This document shows, one piece after another, positions 1 to 7,633 of a DNA stretch of 39,629 nt (position 1 is its first letter; every line of letters begins with the position of its first letter). The notes under the pieces were generated by a model. That model saw only the letters and a program-made list of their open reading frames with translations, searched no databases and was not told the origin of the DNA. The translations under genes were made by a program, and so were the position numbers. This DNA comes from Streptomyces capoamus (GTDB lineage: Bacteria; Actinomycetota; Actinomycetes; Streptomycetales; Streptomycetaceae): positions 516,689 through 556,317 of the forward strand of contig NZ_BNBF01000001.1 in the NCBI RefSeq assembly GCF_014654935.1, in the 5' to 3' direction.

Positions 1-1602
1 GCCAGCACCCTCGCCGACGTCAGCCGTGTGGTGGTCACCGCGCTGCGGGAACCGCTCGGCGCCGATCGTGTGGCGCTCGCGGAGCTGCAGGACGAGCGGC
101 TCACCGTCACCGTGCTCGATCCGCCCGAACCCGCCGCCTGGCCGGAGGCGTGGCGCCGCGAATGGCGCGCCCAGTGGCCCGAACCGGCCGTCGCCGCCCT
201 GCCCACCCTGCGGACGGCACTGCGGGACGGACACCCGTGCCTGTGGCCGGCCGGCGCCGCCCTCGAACCCGGGCTCGCCGGCGTCGGCCCCGGAGGCCTG
301 GCCGTCCTGCCGCTGCCCGCCAAGGGCCGGCCCGTCGGCGTGTGCCTGATCGGCTGGGACCGGCCGCACGCCTTCGCCCCCGAGGAACGGTCCCTGCTGA
401 CGGCCACCGCGGCCCTGATCGGACAGGCCGTCAAACGCGCGCACGCGCACGACGCCGAGCAGGAACTCGCGACGATGCTCCAGCGCAGCCTGCTGCCCCG
501 GCGCCTGCCCGAACTCTCCGGCGGCACGGCCGTCGCCCGCTACCTGCCCGCCCGGCGCGGGCTGCAGGTCGGCGGCGACTGGTACGACGTCATCGCCCTG
601 TCCGAGGACCGGGTGGCCCTGGTCATCGGCGACGTGCAGGGACACAGCGCCGGAGCGGCGACCATCATGGGGCAGATGCGGACGGCGGTGCGCGCGTACG
701 CGGTGGAGGGACACCCGCCGGACGTGGTCGTCTCGCACGCCAACCGGCTCCTCGTCGGCATGGAGACCGACCTGTTCGCCACCTGCTGCTACGCCGAGCT
801 GGACATGGAGGAGGGCAACGTCCTGTTCGTCCGGGCCGGACACCTCTCCCCGCTGATGCGGCACCCCGACGGCAGCGCCGAGGAGGTGCGGGTCGAAGGC
901 GCGCTGCCGCTTGGGGTCTCCGCGGACGCGGAGTTCCCCATGACCGCCGTCGCGCTGGCCCCCGGCACGCTGCTCGCCCTGGTCACCGACGGCCTGGTCG
1001 AAGCCGCCGACCTGCCCCTGGACGACGGAATGCGGCGCACCCGCACCGCGCTCGCCGCCGCCGACCCCTCCGATCCGGGGCGGGTGGCCGACATGCTCCT
1101 GGGTGACGCCGGCCGCCGCGAGGACGACGTCGCCCTGCTGCTGCTCCGGTACGACGGCATGGAGACCCGGCCCATCCGCGCCGGCTGGGCGGTGTGGCGG
1201 CTGCCGGACGCCGTCATGCACGCCCGCCGCTTCACCGCGCGCACGTTGCGCCGGTGGCACGTCGAGGAGGTGGCGGACGCGGTGCTGCTGGTGGTGTCCG
1301 AACTGGTCACCAACGCCCTGGTGCACACCCAGGGGCAGGTCCACGTCGACCTGATGCTCCGCGGGGACCGGGTGCGCGTCAGCGTCAACGACTCCTCGCC
1401 GCGCGCCCCCGCCAAGCCGGTGATCGTGGACTGGGAGTCCACCGGCGGCCGGGGGCTGATGCTGGTCGAGGCGGTGTCGGACTCCTTCGGTTCGGTGCCG
1501 GTCGCCAGCGGCAAGCAGGTGTGGAGCGAGATCGTCGTACCGCCCCGGGAGCCGTCCCGCCCGGACCCGGGGCCGCCGGCGGACCGGGGCGACCTGCCAT
1601 GA
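1..1602 (+). CDS. GAF-PP2C-HATPase regulator (SpoIIE/RsbU-type), 5' end outside window
   Basis: The reading frame is open to the first base, so the start lies upstream; 533 residues are visible. Counting from the edge, a GAF-like sensor occupies about 1-145, a PP2C-type phosphatase about 170-385 and an RsbW-like HATPase about 395-515. PP2C metal motifs are present: GGDWYD, VIGDVQGHSAG, VTDGLVEA and EDDVALL. The ATPase shows an N-box (SELVTNALVH) and a G-box (GRGLMLVEA). Known proteins of this build dephosphorylate anti-anti-sigma factors and may also phosphorylate them, so a partner-switching role is inferred. Its stop overlaps the next start (ATGA), so the downstream lipoprotein is translationally coupled. 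Sensor domains further upstream cannot be excluded. Confidence 0.93.
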   Translation, partial: ASTLADVSRVVVTALREPLGADRVALAELQDERLTVTVLDPPEPAAWPEAWRREWRAQWPEPAVAALPTLRTALRDGHPCLWPAGAALEPGLAGVGPGGLAVLPLPAKGRPVGVCLIGWDRPHAFAPEERSLLTATAALIGQAVKRAHAHDAEQELATMLQRSLLPRRLPELSGGTAVARYLPARRGLQVGGDWYDVIALSEDRVALVIGDVQGHSAGAATIMGQMRTAVRAYAVEGHPPDVVVSHANRLLVGMETDLFATCCYAELDMEEGNVLFVRAGHLSPLMRHPDGSAEEVRVEGALPLGVSADAEFPMTAVALAPGTLLALVTDGLVEAADLPLDDGMRRTRTALAAADPSDPGRVADMLLGDAGRREDDVALLLLRYDGMETRPIRAGWAVWRLPDAVMHARRFTARTLRRWHVEEVADAVLLVVSELVTNALVHTQGQVHVDLMLRGDRVRVSVNDSSPRAPAKPVIVDWESTGGRGLMLVEAVSDSFGSVPVASGKQVWSEIVVPPREPSRPDPGPPADRGDLP

Positions 1603-2687
1603 GGGTTCGTGCGCGGCCCGTGGTCGCCGCGCTCGTCGCGGGGCTCCTGACCGTTCCCGTGGCCGCCTGCCAAGGGCGCGGGGAGAGCCACCCGGACGGC
1701 TTCACCGTCGGCCTGCTGCTGCCGGGCCGGGCCCTGCCCCGCTGGGAGCGGTTCGACAAGCCGCTGATCGAGAAACGGCTGGCGGAACGGTGCCCCCGCT
1801 GCCGCGTGGAGTACGCCGACGCCGGCAACGACCCGACGAGACAGCGGCAGCAGATGACCTCCATGATCACCAGGGGGGTCAGGGTCCTGATCCTCGACGC
1901 CGCCGACACCCGGGCACTGCGCTCCTCCATCGAGGAGGCGCACGACGCGGGCGTCCCCGTCGTCGCCTACGACCGGCTCGCCGAGGGCCCGGTCTCCGGA
2001 TTCGTCAGCTTCGACGGCGCGCGGGTCGGCCGGCTCCAGGCCGAGGCCCTCCTGACGGCCATGGGCGACAAGGCGCACGGCGGGAACGTCGTCATGATGA
2101 ACGGCGATCCGGCCAGCCCGAACGCGGCGTGGTTCAGAAAGGGCGCGCTGTCCGTCCTCACCGGCAAGGTCAGGATCGGCAGGTCCTACGACACCCCCGG
2201 CTGGAGCACGGAGAACGCCCACGTCAACATGTCCGCGGCCATCGCGGCCCTGCGCCCGGAACACATCGACGGCGTGCTGGCCGCCAACGATGCCATGGCC
2301 GCGGGCGTCATCTCCGCCTTCAAGGGCGCCCACGCCCGCACACTGCCTCCCGTCACCGGACAGGACGCCGACCTCGACGCCGTACGACGCATCGTCAGGG
2401 GCGAGCAGTACATGACCGTCTACAAGCCCTTCCGGGCGGAGGCCGACGCGGTCGCCGCGATGGCCGTCAGCCTGGGACGCGGCGGCGATCCGCGCGACCT
2501 CGCCACGACGGCGGTCGACAGCCCGACCACCCGGCACATCCCGTCGGTCCTGCTGACACCGCGCGCGGTGACCGCCGGCACCGTCCGGCAGACGCTGGTG
2601 AAGGACGGCGTGTACACCATGGACCAGATCTGCGGCCCGGTGCCGCGAGGCCGGCCCCCCTGCTCGGCCAACCGCCCCCACACGTGA
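1599..2687 (+). CDS. Sugar-binding-type (periplasmic binding protein) lipoprotein
   Basis: This 362-residue protein has a lipoprotein signal peptide ending at VPVAAC, with Cys24 as the lipidated residue. A type I periplasmic-binding fold of the xylose/ribose class follows, marked by VGLLLPG, VLILDAAD, VPVVAYDRL and DGVLAANDAMAAG. Such proteins bind sugars or autoinducer-like ligands outside the membrane. No ABC permease or ATPase gene lies beside it. It overlaps the phosphatase gene by four bases, which suggests that it supplies a ligand signal to that pathway rather than serving transport; this is inference. The ATG in the overlap is chosen because the signal peptide begins there. The family is clear, the ligand unknown. 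Confidence 0.88.
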   Translation: MRVRARPVVAALVAGLLTVPVAACQGRGESHPDGFTVGLLLPGRALPRWERFDKPLIEKRLAERCPRCRVEYADAGNDPTRQRQQMTSMITRGVRVLILDAADTRALRSSIEEAHDAGVPVVAYDRLAEGPVSGFVSFDGARVGRLQAEALLTAMGDKAHGGNVVMMNGDPASPNAAWFRKGALSVLTGKVRIGRSYDTPGWSTENAHVNMSAAIAALRPEHIDGVLAANDAMAAGVISAFKGAHARTLPPVTGQDADLDAVRRIVRGEQYMTVYKPFRAEADAVAAMAVSLGRGGDPRDLATTAVDSPTTRHIPSVLLTPRAVTAGTVRQTLVKDGVYTMDQICGPVPRGRPPCSANRPHT

Positions 2688-2745
2688 GCAATTGAAGCCG
2701 AAACAGCAGACGTTGGGCCGAATGGCGTACTGCGCGAACCTCTGT

Positions 2746-2764
2746 TTGCCTGGAATTGAGGCAA
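2746..2764. promoter_or_regulatory. Inverted repeat upstream of small-protein operon
   Basis: TTGCCT and AGGCAA form perfect 6-bp arms around a 7-base A/T-containing spacer, 62 bases before the next start. The surrounding 137-bp gap is visibly more A/T-rich than the coding DNA. It could be an operator or lie within a promoter. No clear -35/-10 pair could be assigned. Confidence 0.3.
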
Positions 2765-2825
2765 CCGCGAGGCCTGTGACGGCAGGAACGCGAGCGCTGA
2801 CTCAGCACCGACCAAGGAGCAGGCC

Positions 2826-3041
2826 ATGTCCGAACCGCATGCCCAGGAGAACGAGGTCGAGGTGGACCCGACGACCGACACCGACGAAGAAGCGCTGGAC
2901 CGCGCCGTGACCAGCCGGCTCGTCGCCGATTCCGAGAACCGGGCGAGCATGAGCGAATCACGCCCCGGCAACGGCCCGGTGAGCCCCGCACAGCCCGAGA
3001 ACGGCCGCCCGGTCGCACGCAGGCAGCCGACACCGGATTAG
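2826..3041 (+). CDS. Small acidic hypothetical protein, probably disordered
   Basis: A 71-residue protein with no recognised family. It is rich in Glu, Asp, Thr, Ser and Pro, has no hydrophobic segment and probably lacks a stable fold. The ATG is supported by AAGGAG seven bases upstream. The next start follows nine bases after the stop, with its own Shine-Dalgarno sequence in that gap, so the two genes are likely co-transcribed. Function is unknown; a role connected to its DUF1036 neighbour is only suggested by proximity. Confidence 0.72.
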   Translation: MSEPHAQENEVEVDPTTDTDEEALDRAVTSRLVADSENRASMSESRPGNGPVSPAQPENGRPVARRQPTPD

Positions 3042-3050
3042 GAGAGAGAC

Positions 3051-3398
3051 ATGTCGCTGACATTCAGCAACGCCTCCAGCAAGACCCTCTGGGCGATGGT
3101 CGAGTGGTCTTACCCCAACTGCCCCGACGGCGGCGAGTGGATGAAGAAGGGGTGGTGGCAGATCGAACCCGGCGGGACCGCGGTCGTCTACGGCGGCGAC
3201 GTCCAGGCGGTGAACCCGATCTGGTACTGCTACGCGCACGCGGCGGACGGCACGGAATGGCGGGACCGCTACCAGGAACTGGTTCCGTCCCGCGCCTTCG
3301 CATGGTGCACGGACACCGCGGACTCCTCGTCACGGACGATCCTGATGAACGAGATCGTCGTGAGCCGGCCCGACCACGTGCACACCTTCCTGCCCTGA
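3051..3398 (+). CDS. DUF1036 family protein
   Basis: The 115-residue protein is rich in aromatic residues (KKGWWQIEPG, NPIWYCYAH) and has the pattern I associate with DUF1036: an opening like LTFSNASSKTLWAMVEW, a central WW-x-I-x-PG turn and a YCYAHA strand. No signal peptide or membrane helix is visible, so it is probably cytoplasmic or non-classically exported. GGAGAG lies five bases before the ATG. It follows the small acidic protein closely and converges on the epoxide hydrolase gene. The biochemical role of the family is not known to me. Confidence 0.8.
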   Translation: MSLTFSNASSKTLWAMVEWSYPNCPDGGEWMKKGWWQIEPGGTAVVYGGDVQAVNPIWYCYAHAADGTEWRDRYQELVPSRAFAWCTDTADSSSRTILMNEIVVSRPDHVHTFLP

Positions 3399-3412
3399 CG
3401 GGCCCTTCAGGG
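3393..3412. terminator. Hairpin between convergent genes
   Basis: CCCTGA and TCAGGG pair perfectly across an 8-base loop. The hairpin starts inside the last codons of the DUF1036 gene and ends just before the stop of the opposing hydrolase gene. A short bidirectional terminator is plausible. Confidence 0.4.
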
Positions 3413-3414
3413 GG

Positions 3415-4398
3415 CTACGCACGCAGGAAGTCGATGAGAGCCTCGTTCACCTCGCGCGGGCGCTCCTGCTGCGTCCAGTGTCCGCAGCCGGCCAGTTCCA
3501 GCGGCGCACGCCGCAGGCTGGGCATCAGATCGGGGAGCCGGGCGATGAGTTCGGGGGTGCCGGGGAAGGCGGGGACGACGTCGCGGTCGCCGTAGACGTA
3601 TAGGGCGGGCGGGGTGACGACGGCACCCTGCCAGGCAGCGGTCAGTTCCCAGTTGCGGTCGAGGTTGCGGTACCAGTTGAGGGCTCCGGTGAAACCCTGG
3701 GCGAAGCTCTCGGTGAGCGCGTCCAGATCGTCCTCGGAGAACCAGTCCGGCAGCACCTCCGGGTCGGGCATGGTCGCGAGCCAGCCCCGCTCCGGGTCGA
3801 CCAGTGGCTGCTTGCCGGCACCCGCGTCGGGGGAGTCCCCGGAGCCCCAGTAGAAGATCCTGCGCAGCGTGGTGCGCGGGTCCGCGGCGAACTCGGCGTC
3901 GGCGACGCCGGGGCGGCTGAAGTAGTTCCAGTAGAAGCGGCCGTCGAACCGCTCGGCCATGGCGGCCAGCGGAGGCCGGGTCCCGCGGAAGGGCGGCGGC
4001 ACGCTCAGCCCGGCCACCCCGCGCACCAGGTCCGGGCGCAGCAGCGCCGTGTGCCAGGCGACCGGCGCGCCCCAGTCGTGCCCCACGACGTACGCCTTCT
4101 CCTCGCCGAGGGCGTGGACCAGCCCGACGACGTCGCCGACCAGGTGCAGGATGGTGTACGCGTCGACGTCCTCGGGGTGGTCGCTGCGTCCGTAACCCCG
4201 CTGGTCGGGGGCGACCACGCGGAAGCCCGCGTCGGCCAGCGGGCCGAACTGGTGCCGCCAGGAGTGCCAGGACTCGGGGAAGCCGTGCAGGAGCACGACC
4301 AGGGGGCCGCTGCCCTGTTCGGCGATGTGCAGCCGGATGCCGTTCACGTCGACCATGCGATGTTCCACCATGCGCACGAGCGTACGCGCGATGATCAT
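3415..4398 (-). CDS. Alpha/beta hydrolase, epoxide hydrolase type
   Basis: An alpha/beta hydrolase that probably opens epoxide rings to diols. With the chosen ATG it has 327 residues: the oxyanion motif HGFPESW near 38-44, the nucleophile Asp108 in GHDWGAP, the lid motif NWYRN typical of soluble epoxide hydrolases, and the catalytic His near 307 in GCGHWTQQ. An Asp nucleophile instead of Ser supports epoxide or haloalkane substrates, and NWYRN favours epoxide. The frame stays open upstream to 4500, but that part is unlike the family. A G-rich stretch precedes 4398, while an internal ATG at 4371 also fits the family start. Natural substrate unknown. Confidence 0.88.
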   Translation of the reverse strand: MIIARTLVRMVEHRMVDVNGIRLHIAEQGSGPLVVLLHGFPESWHSWRHQFGPLADAGFRVVAPDQRGYGRSDHPEDVDAYTILHLVGDVVGLVHALGEEKAYVVGHDWGAPVAWHTALLRPDLVRGVAGLSVPPPFRGTRPPLAAMAERFDGRFYWNYFSRPGVADAEFAADPRTTLRRIFYWGSGDSPDAGAGKQPLVDPERGWLATMPDPEVLPDWFSEDDLDALTESFAQGFTGALNWYRNLDRNWELTAAWQGAVVTPPALYVYGDRDVVPAFPGTPELIARLPDLMPSLRRAPLELAGCGHWTQQERPREVNEALIDFLRA

Positions 4399-4460
4399 CG
4401 AACCCCCGGAACCCCACCGGTTGCTGGAGGCGGGCGGCCTCCGGGGTGCTCGGTCCGCAC

Positions 4461-4483
4461 CTTCGGGCGGTCGCCGCCCGAGG
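4461..4483 (-). terminator. Hairpin between ATP-grasp gene and epoxide hydrolase
   Basis: CTTCGGGCGG and CCGCCCGAGG pair over ten positions (one G-U) around a three-base turn, just after the ATP-grasp stop codon and before the hydrolase start on the same strand. It may separate the two transcripts. Confidence 0.4.
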
Positions 4484-4496
4484 TACGCGCACGGCA

Positions 4497-5900
4497 TCAC
4501 GGCTCCGTGTCCGGGAGCAGCAGCACGGTGTTGACGACACCGCCCGCCGCGGCGTTCACGGGTGTGACGGCCGGGTCCGCCTCGGGATCCGGGTGGCGGA
4601 CACAGGCCCCCGCGACCCGGCCGTCCAGCAGGAACGGGGAGAGCACGAAGGGCACCCGGGCGGCCGTCCGGGCGCCGTCGCGAGCGCGGAAGTGCATCCG
4701 GGTGCGGTCCGGTACGAGCCGGCGCTGCAGCACGAGCGTCTGCTCGCGCGAGCGCCGCGACAACAGGTCGAGCCAGTCCCGCGCCGCGAGCCGGTGGCCC
4801 GCCGCGAAACCGGCGCCGCCCCGGCCGCAGGAGGGCTTCACGACGAGACCGGCCCGCTCCCGCACCGCGTGCGCCAGGACGGCCCGGCGCAGCTCAGGGG
4901 GCTGACCGGGGCCCAGCCACGCCGTCCACGGCACATGCGCGAGGATCAGTTCGCGGTCCGCGGGCGCGTACAGGTCGAGGTCCTCGTGCATCCAGGCCAG
5001 CACCTGTTTGGCGCTCAGCAGGCACGCGGCCTCGGGGACGAACAGCCGCACGCCGCCGGCCAGCACGGCGGCCCGCAGGACGGCGGCGGCTCCACCGTCG
5101 GCCAGCACCGGACTGACGAACTGGTTGAACACGACGTCGACGCGGTCGTCCCCGGCCCACAGCCCGTCGGCGCCGCCACGGACCTCGGACAGGTCCGCGA
5201 CGGACACGTCCAGTCCCGCCGCCAGGGCGGCTTTCGCGGCCGGCCGCAGATAGCGGCGCAGCGCCCGGGTCCCGTCCAGCTTCGCCGCGATGCCCGACAC
5301 GGCCCGCCAGGTGGGGACCAGCGCCCGGCCGCCGCCCGGTACGACCCCGGCCAGGCAGGCCGCCCGCGCCCGCAGGGTCGACGGAGGCTCGACCAGCACA
5401 CCGTCCCGCCAGCGGCGGGCGAACGCCGCGCTCCGCCGCTCCAGGCCGGGGACGCCGTAGATGTTGGGGCCGACGTTCAGCTCGACGAACCACGGCGTAC
5501 CGCCGACCACCAGCGCGTCGGGACGGGCCAGGCGCAGCAGCGCGGCGGACAGCGGCTGCGACGGGTCGAGCAGCCGCAGGTCGCGGTGGTCGTGCAGGGC
5601 CCGGTACAGCTCGCCGGCGGTGGAGGCCCGGCGCCGGCACGCGAGCAGGGCGCACCGCAGCACATCCGCCGCCAGCGCGCCGAACCGGTAGTAGGCCGCT
5701 TCGGAGAACACCAGCGGGCGCAGCGCCTCCCAGCGGCCCGGCAGCGCGTCCGCGATCCACCAGTCGGCCTCGGCGCCGCGGCGCAGCAGCTCCGAGCGGG
5801 CCCCGCCCGGCAGCCGGGGCCACAGGTCGTGCAGGGCCGCTCCCGAGCCGCTCCGCGCGTACGCGTCCATCGGTTCCGACGGTAAGCCGGTGCGCGGCAC
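4497..5900 (-). CDS. ATP-grasp-like protein of unknown function
   Basis: This 467-residue protein is not assigned with certainty. Two stretches look like an ATP-grasp enzyme: VELNVGPNIYG in the N-terminal half and VKPSCGRGGAGF in the C-terminal third, the latter like the lysine-plus-glycine ATP-binding loop. A closing NAAAGGVVN resembles the metal- and substrate-binding end of such enzymes. The order of these motifs recalls circularly permuted or glutathionylspermidine-synthase-like ATP-grasp proteins, which join a carboxylate to an amine. No signal peptide or membrane helix is visible. The start is a GTG at 5900 with only a weak ribosome site; an ATG at 5870 is an alternative. It stands divergent from cobK. 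Confidence 0.7.
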   Translation of the reverse strand: MPRTGLPSEPMDAYARSGSGAALHDLWPRLPGGARSELLRRGAEADWWIADALPGRWEALRPLVFSEAAYYRFGALAADVLRCALLACRRRASTAGELYRALHDHRDLRLLDPSQPLSAALLRLARPDALVVGGTPWFVELNVGPNIYGVPGLERRSAAFARRWRDGVLVEPPSTLRARAACLAGVVPGGGRALVPTWRAVSGIAAKLDGTRALRRYLRPAAKAALAAGLDVSVADLSEVRGGADGLWAGDDRVDVVFNQFVSPVLADGGAAAVLRAAVLAGGVRLFVPEAACLLSAKQVLAWMHEDLDLYAPADRELILAHVPWTAWLGPGQPPELRRAVLAHAVRERAGLVVKPSCGRGGAGFAAGHRLAARDWLDLLSRRSREQTLVLQRRLVPDRTRMHFRARDGARTAARVPFVLSPFLLDGRVAGACVRHPDPEADPAVTPVNAAAGGVVNTVLLLPDTEP

Positions 5901-6050
5901 CTTTCATCCCGGCCCCACGGCAGCGCCGGCCGTCGCCCAGTAGAGTGCGTCCCCGTCGAGCCCGGCCCCCGAGGCACCGGGCGGCGACCCGCGCCCGACC
6001 GCACCCGCCCTCGGGCCGCCACCACTGCCCAGGAACGGATCCGGACCCGC

Positions 6051-6812
6051 ATGCACGTACTGATCCTCGGCGGTACCGCGGAGGCCCGTCGTCTCGCCGA
6101 ACTGCTCGACCGGACGGCCGGGTTGAGGCTGACCAGCTCCCTCGCCGGACGGGTCGCCGGACCCCGGGCCCTGCCGGGCGGGACCCGGGTCGGCGGGTTC
6201 GGCGGGGCGGAGGGGCTGACGGCGTGGCTGCGCGAGCACGCGGTCGACGCGGTCGTGGACGCCACCCACCCCTTCGCCGCGGCGATGAGTTTCCACGCGG
6301 CCCGGGCCGCTGCCGCCGCCCGCATCCCCCTGCTGGCCCTGCGCCGGCCCGGCTGGGCCCCCGTTCCGGGCGACCGGTGGCACGAGGCGGACTCGCTGGA
6401 GGAGGCCGCGCGGGCGCTGCCCGGACTCGGCCGGCGCGTATTCCTGACCACCGGGCGGATGGGCCTGGCCGCCTTCGCGGGCCTGGACGAGCTGTGGTTC
6501 CTCGTCCGGTCGGTCGACGCACCCGAGCCCCCGTACCCGTCCCGCACGGAGGTGCTGCTGGACCGGGGGCCCTTCACCCTCGACGGGGAGCGCGACCTGC
6601 TGCGGCGCCACCGCATCGACGTCGTGGTCACGAAGGACAGCGGCGGAGCGGCCACCGCGCCGAAGCTCACGGCCGCGCGGGAGGCCAGGCTGCCCGTCGT
6701 CGTGGTACGCCGGCCACCGGCTCCGCGCGGCGTGCCCGTCGTACCCGACCCCGAGGGCGCGGCCCGGTGGGTCCGCGAGCGCCTGGCGGCGGGACCGCCT
6801 TCACACCGCTGA
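6051..6812 (+). CDS. cobK: Precorrin-6A reductase (CobK/CbiJ family)
   Basis: The enzyme reduces the corrin macrocycle intermediate precorrin-6A with NADPH in cobalamin synthesis. The 253-residue protein begins with the nucleotide-binding loop LILGGTAEAR. The family motifs DATHPFA, LTTGRMGL and VVTKDSGG follow at their usual spacing, and the length is normal. It converges on cobH, another corrin-ring gene, so this is a split remnant of a cobalamin cluster. The leader (5901-6050) contains no cobalamin riboswitch that I can see, unlike the two cobalt/cobalamin-linked genes near 20.8 and 21.5 kb. Confidence 0.95.
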   Translation: MHVLILGGTAEARRLAELLDRTAGLRLTSSLAGRVAGPRALPGGTRVGGFGGAEGLTAWLREHAVDAVVDATHPFAAAMSFHAARAAAAARIPLLALRRPGWAPVPGDRWHEADSLEEAARALPGLGRRVFLTTGRMGLAAFAGLDELWFLVRSVDAPEPPYPSRTEVLLDRGPFTLDGERDLLRRHRIDVVVTKDSGGAATAPKLTAAREARLPVVVVRRPPAPRGVPVVPDPEGAARWVRERLAAGPPSHR

Positions 6813-6849
6813 GCCGCGCCGCCACCCGCATCGGACGGCGGGGCGACCG

Positions 6850-6883
6850 GGGCGCGTCCGCGCGGTGTCGCGCCGACGCGCCC
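6850..6883. terminator. Bidirectional terminator between cobK and cobH
   Basis: GGGCGCGTC and GACGCGCCC form a perfect 9-bp outer stem. After a single C-C mismatch an inner stem GCGCG/CGCGC closes on a GTGT loop. It sits in the 77-bp gap between the convergent cobK and cobH stops. Confidence 0.75.
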
Positions 6884-6889
6884 GTCCCG

Positions 6890-7522
6890 TCACTCCTCCT
6901 CGCTGGCGATCGCGTTGACCGCGGCGGCGGCGATGGCGCTGCCGCCACGCCGGCCGCGGACCACCAGGTACTCCAGTGCGGACGGGTGCGCGGCCAGGGC
7001 GTCCTTGGACTCGGCGGCGCCGACGAAGCCGACCGGGACACCGATGACGGCGGCGGGCCGGGGAGCGCCTTCCTCGATCATCTCCAGGAGGCGGAACAGG
7101 GCGGTGGGCGCGTTGCCGACGGCGACGACCGCGCCCTCCAGCCGGTCCCGCCACAGTTCCAGCGCGGCGGCGCTGCGCGTGGTGCCCAGCCGCGCGGCCA
7201 GTTCCGGGACGGCCGGGTCGGACAGGGTGCAGAGCACGTCGTTGCCGGCGGGCAGCCGCCTGCGGGTCACCCCGCTGGCCACCATCTGCACGTCGCAGAG
7301 GACCGGCGCCCCGGCGCGCAGGGCCTCACGGGCCCGGGCCACCACCGCGGGGGTGTGGGCCAGGTCCCGTACCAGGTCGACCATCCCGCAGGCGTGGATC
7401 ATGCGCACCGCGACCTGGGCGACGTCGGCGGGCAGTCCCGCGAGGTCGGCTTCCGCGCGGATGGTGGCGAAGGACTGGCGGTAGATCGCCGCGCCGTCCT
7501 TCTCGTAGACGTGGGTGGTCAC
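6890..7522 (-). CDS. cobH: Precorrin-8X methylmutase (CobH/CbiC)
   Basis: The enzyme moves a methyl group from C11 to C12 of precorrin-8X, giving hydrogenobyrinic acid in aerobic cobalamin synthesis. The 210-residue protein carries the family hallmark IHACGMVD with the catalytic histidine at residue 43. VGNAPTALF and [14 protein letters not shown] in the second half are also typical. The start is GTG and its ribosome site is weak. It faces cobK across a strong hairpin. No riboswitch is visible in the 110 bases between this gene and the phoX-like stop. Confidence 0.95.
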   Translation of the reverse strand: MTTHVYEKDGAAIYRQSFATIRAEADLAGLPADVAQVAVRMIHACGMVDLVRDLAHTPAVVARAREALRAGAPVLCDVQMVASGVTRRRLPAGNDVLCTLSDPAVPELAARLGTTRSAAALELWRDRLEGAVVAVGNAPTALFRLLEMIEEGAPRPAAVIGVPVGFVGAAESKDALAAHPSALEYLVVRGRRGGSAIAAAAVNAIASEEE

Positions 7523-7633
7523 GGTGCTCTTCTCGCTGCTCTCGGTCGTCTCGCGGCGCCTGGGGCGGTCGGCGCCGGCACGGCGGCGAGCATACCCACC
7601 CCCGGATGCGCAGCACCCTTCGGCGCCCGGAGG

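Noticed and set aside
789-2681. 630-codon open frame on the minus strand opposite the phosphatase and lipoprotein genes
   Set aside because: Long antisense frames are common in high-GC DNA. The translation is Gly/Arg/Val-rich with no motifs, while the plus strand has two clear families.
5901-6050. Cobalamin riboswitch expected before cobK
   Set aside because: The aptamer core GCCACTG and the GAAGCCGGTG box are absent.
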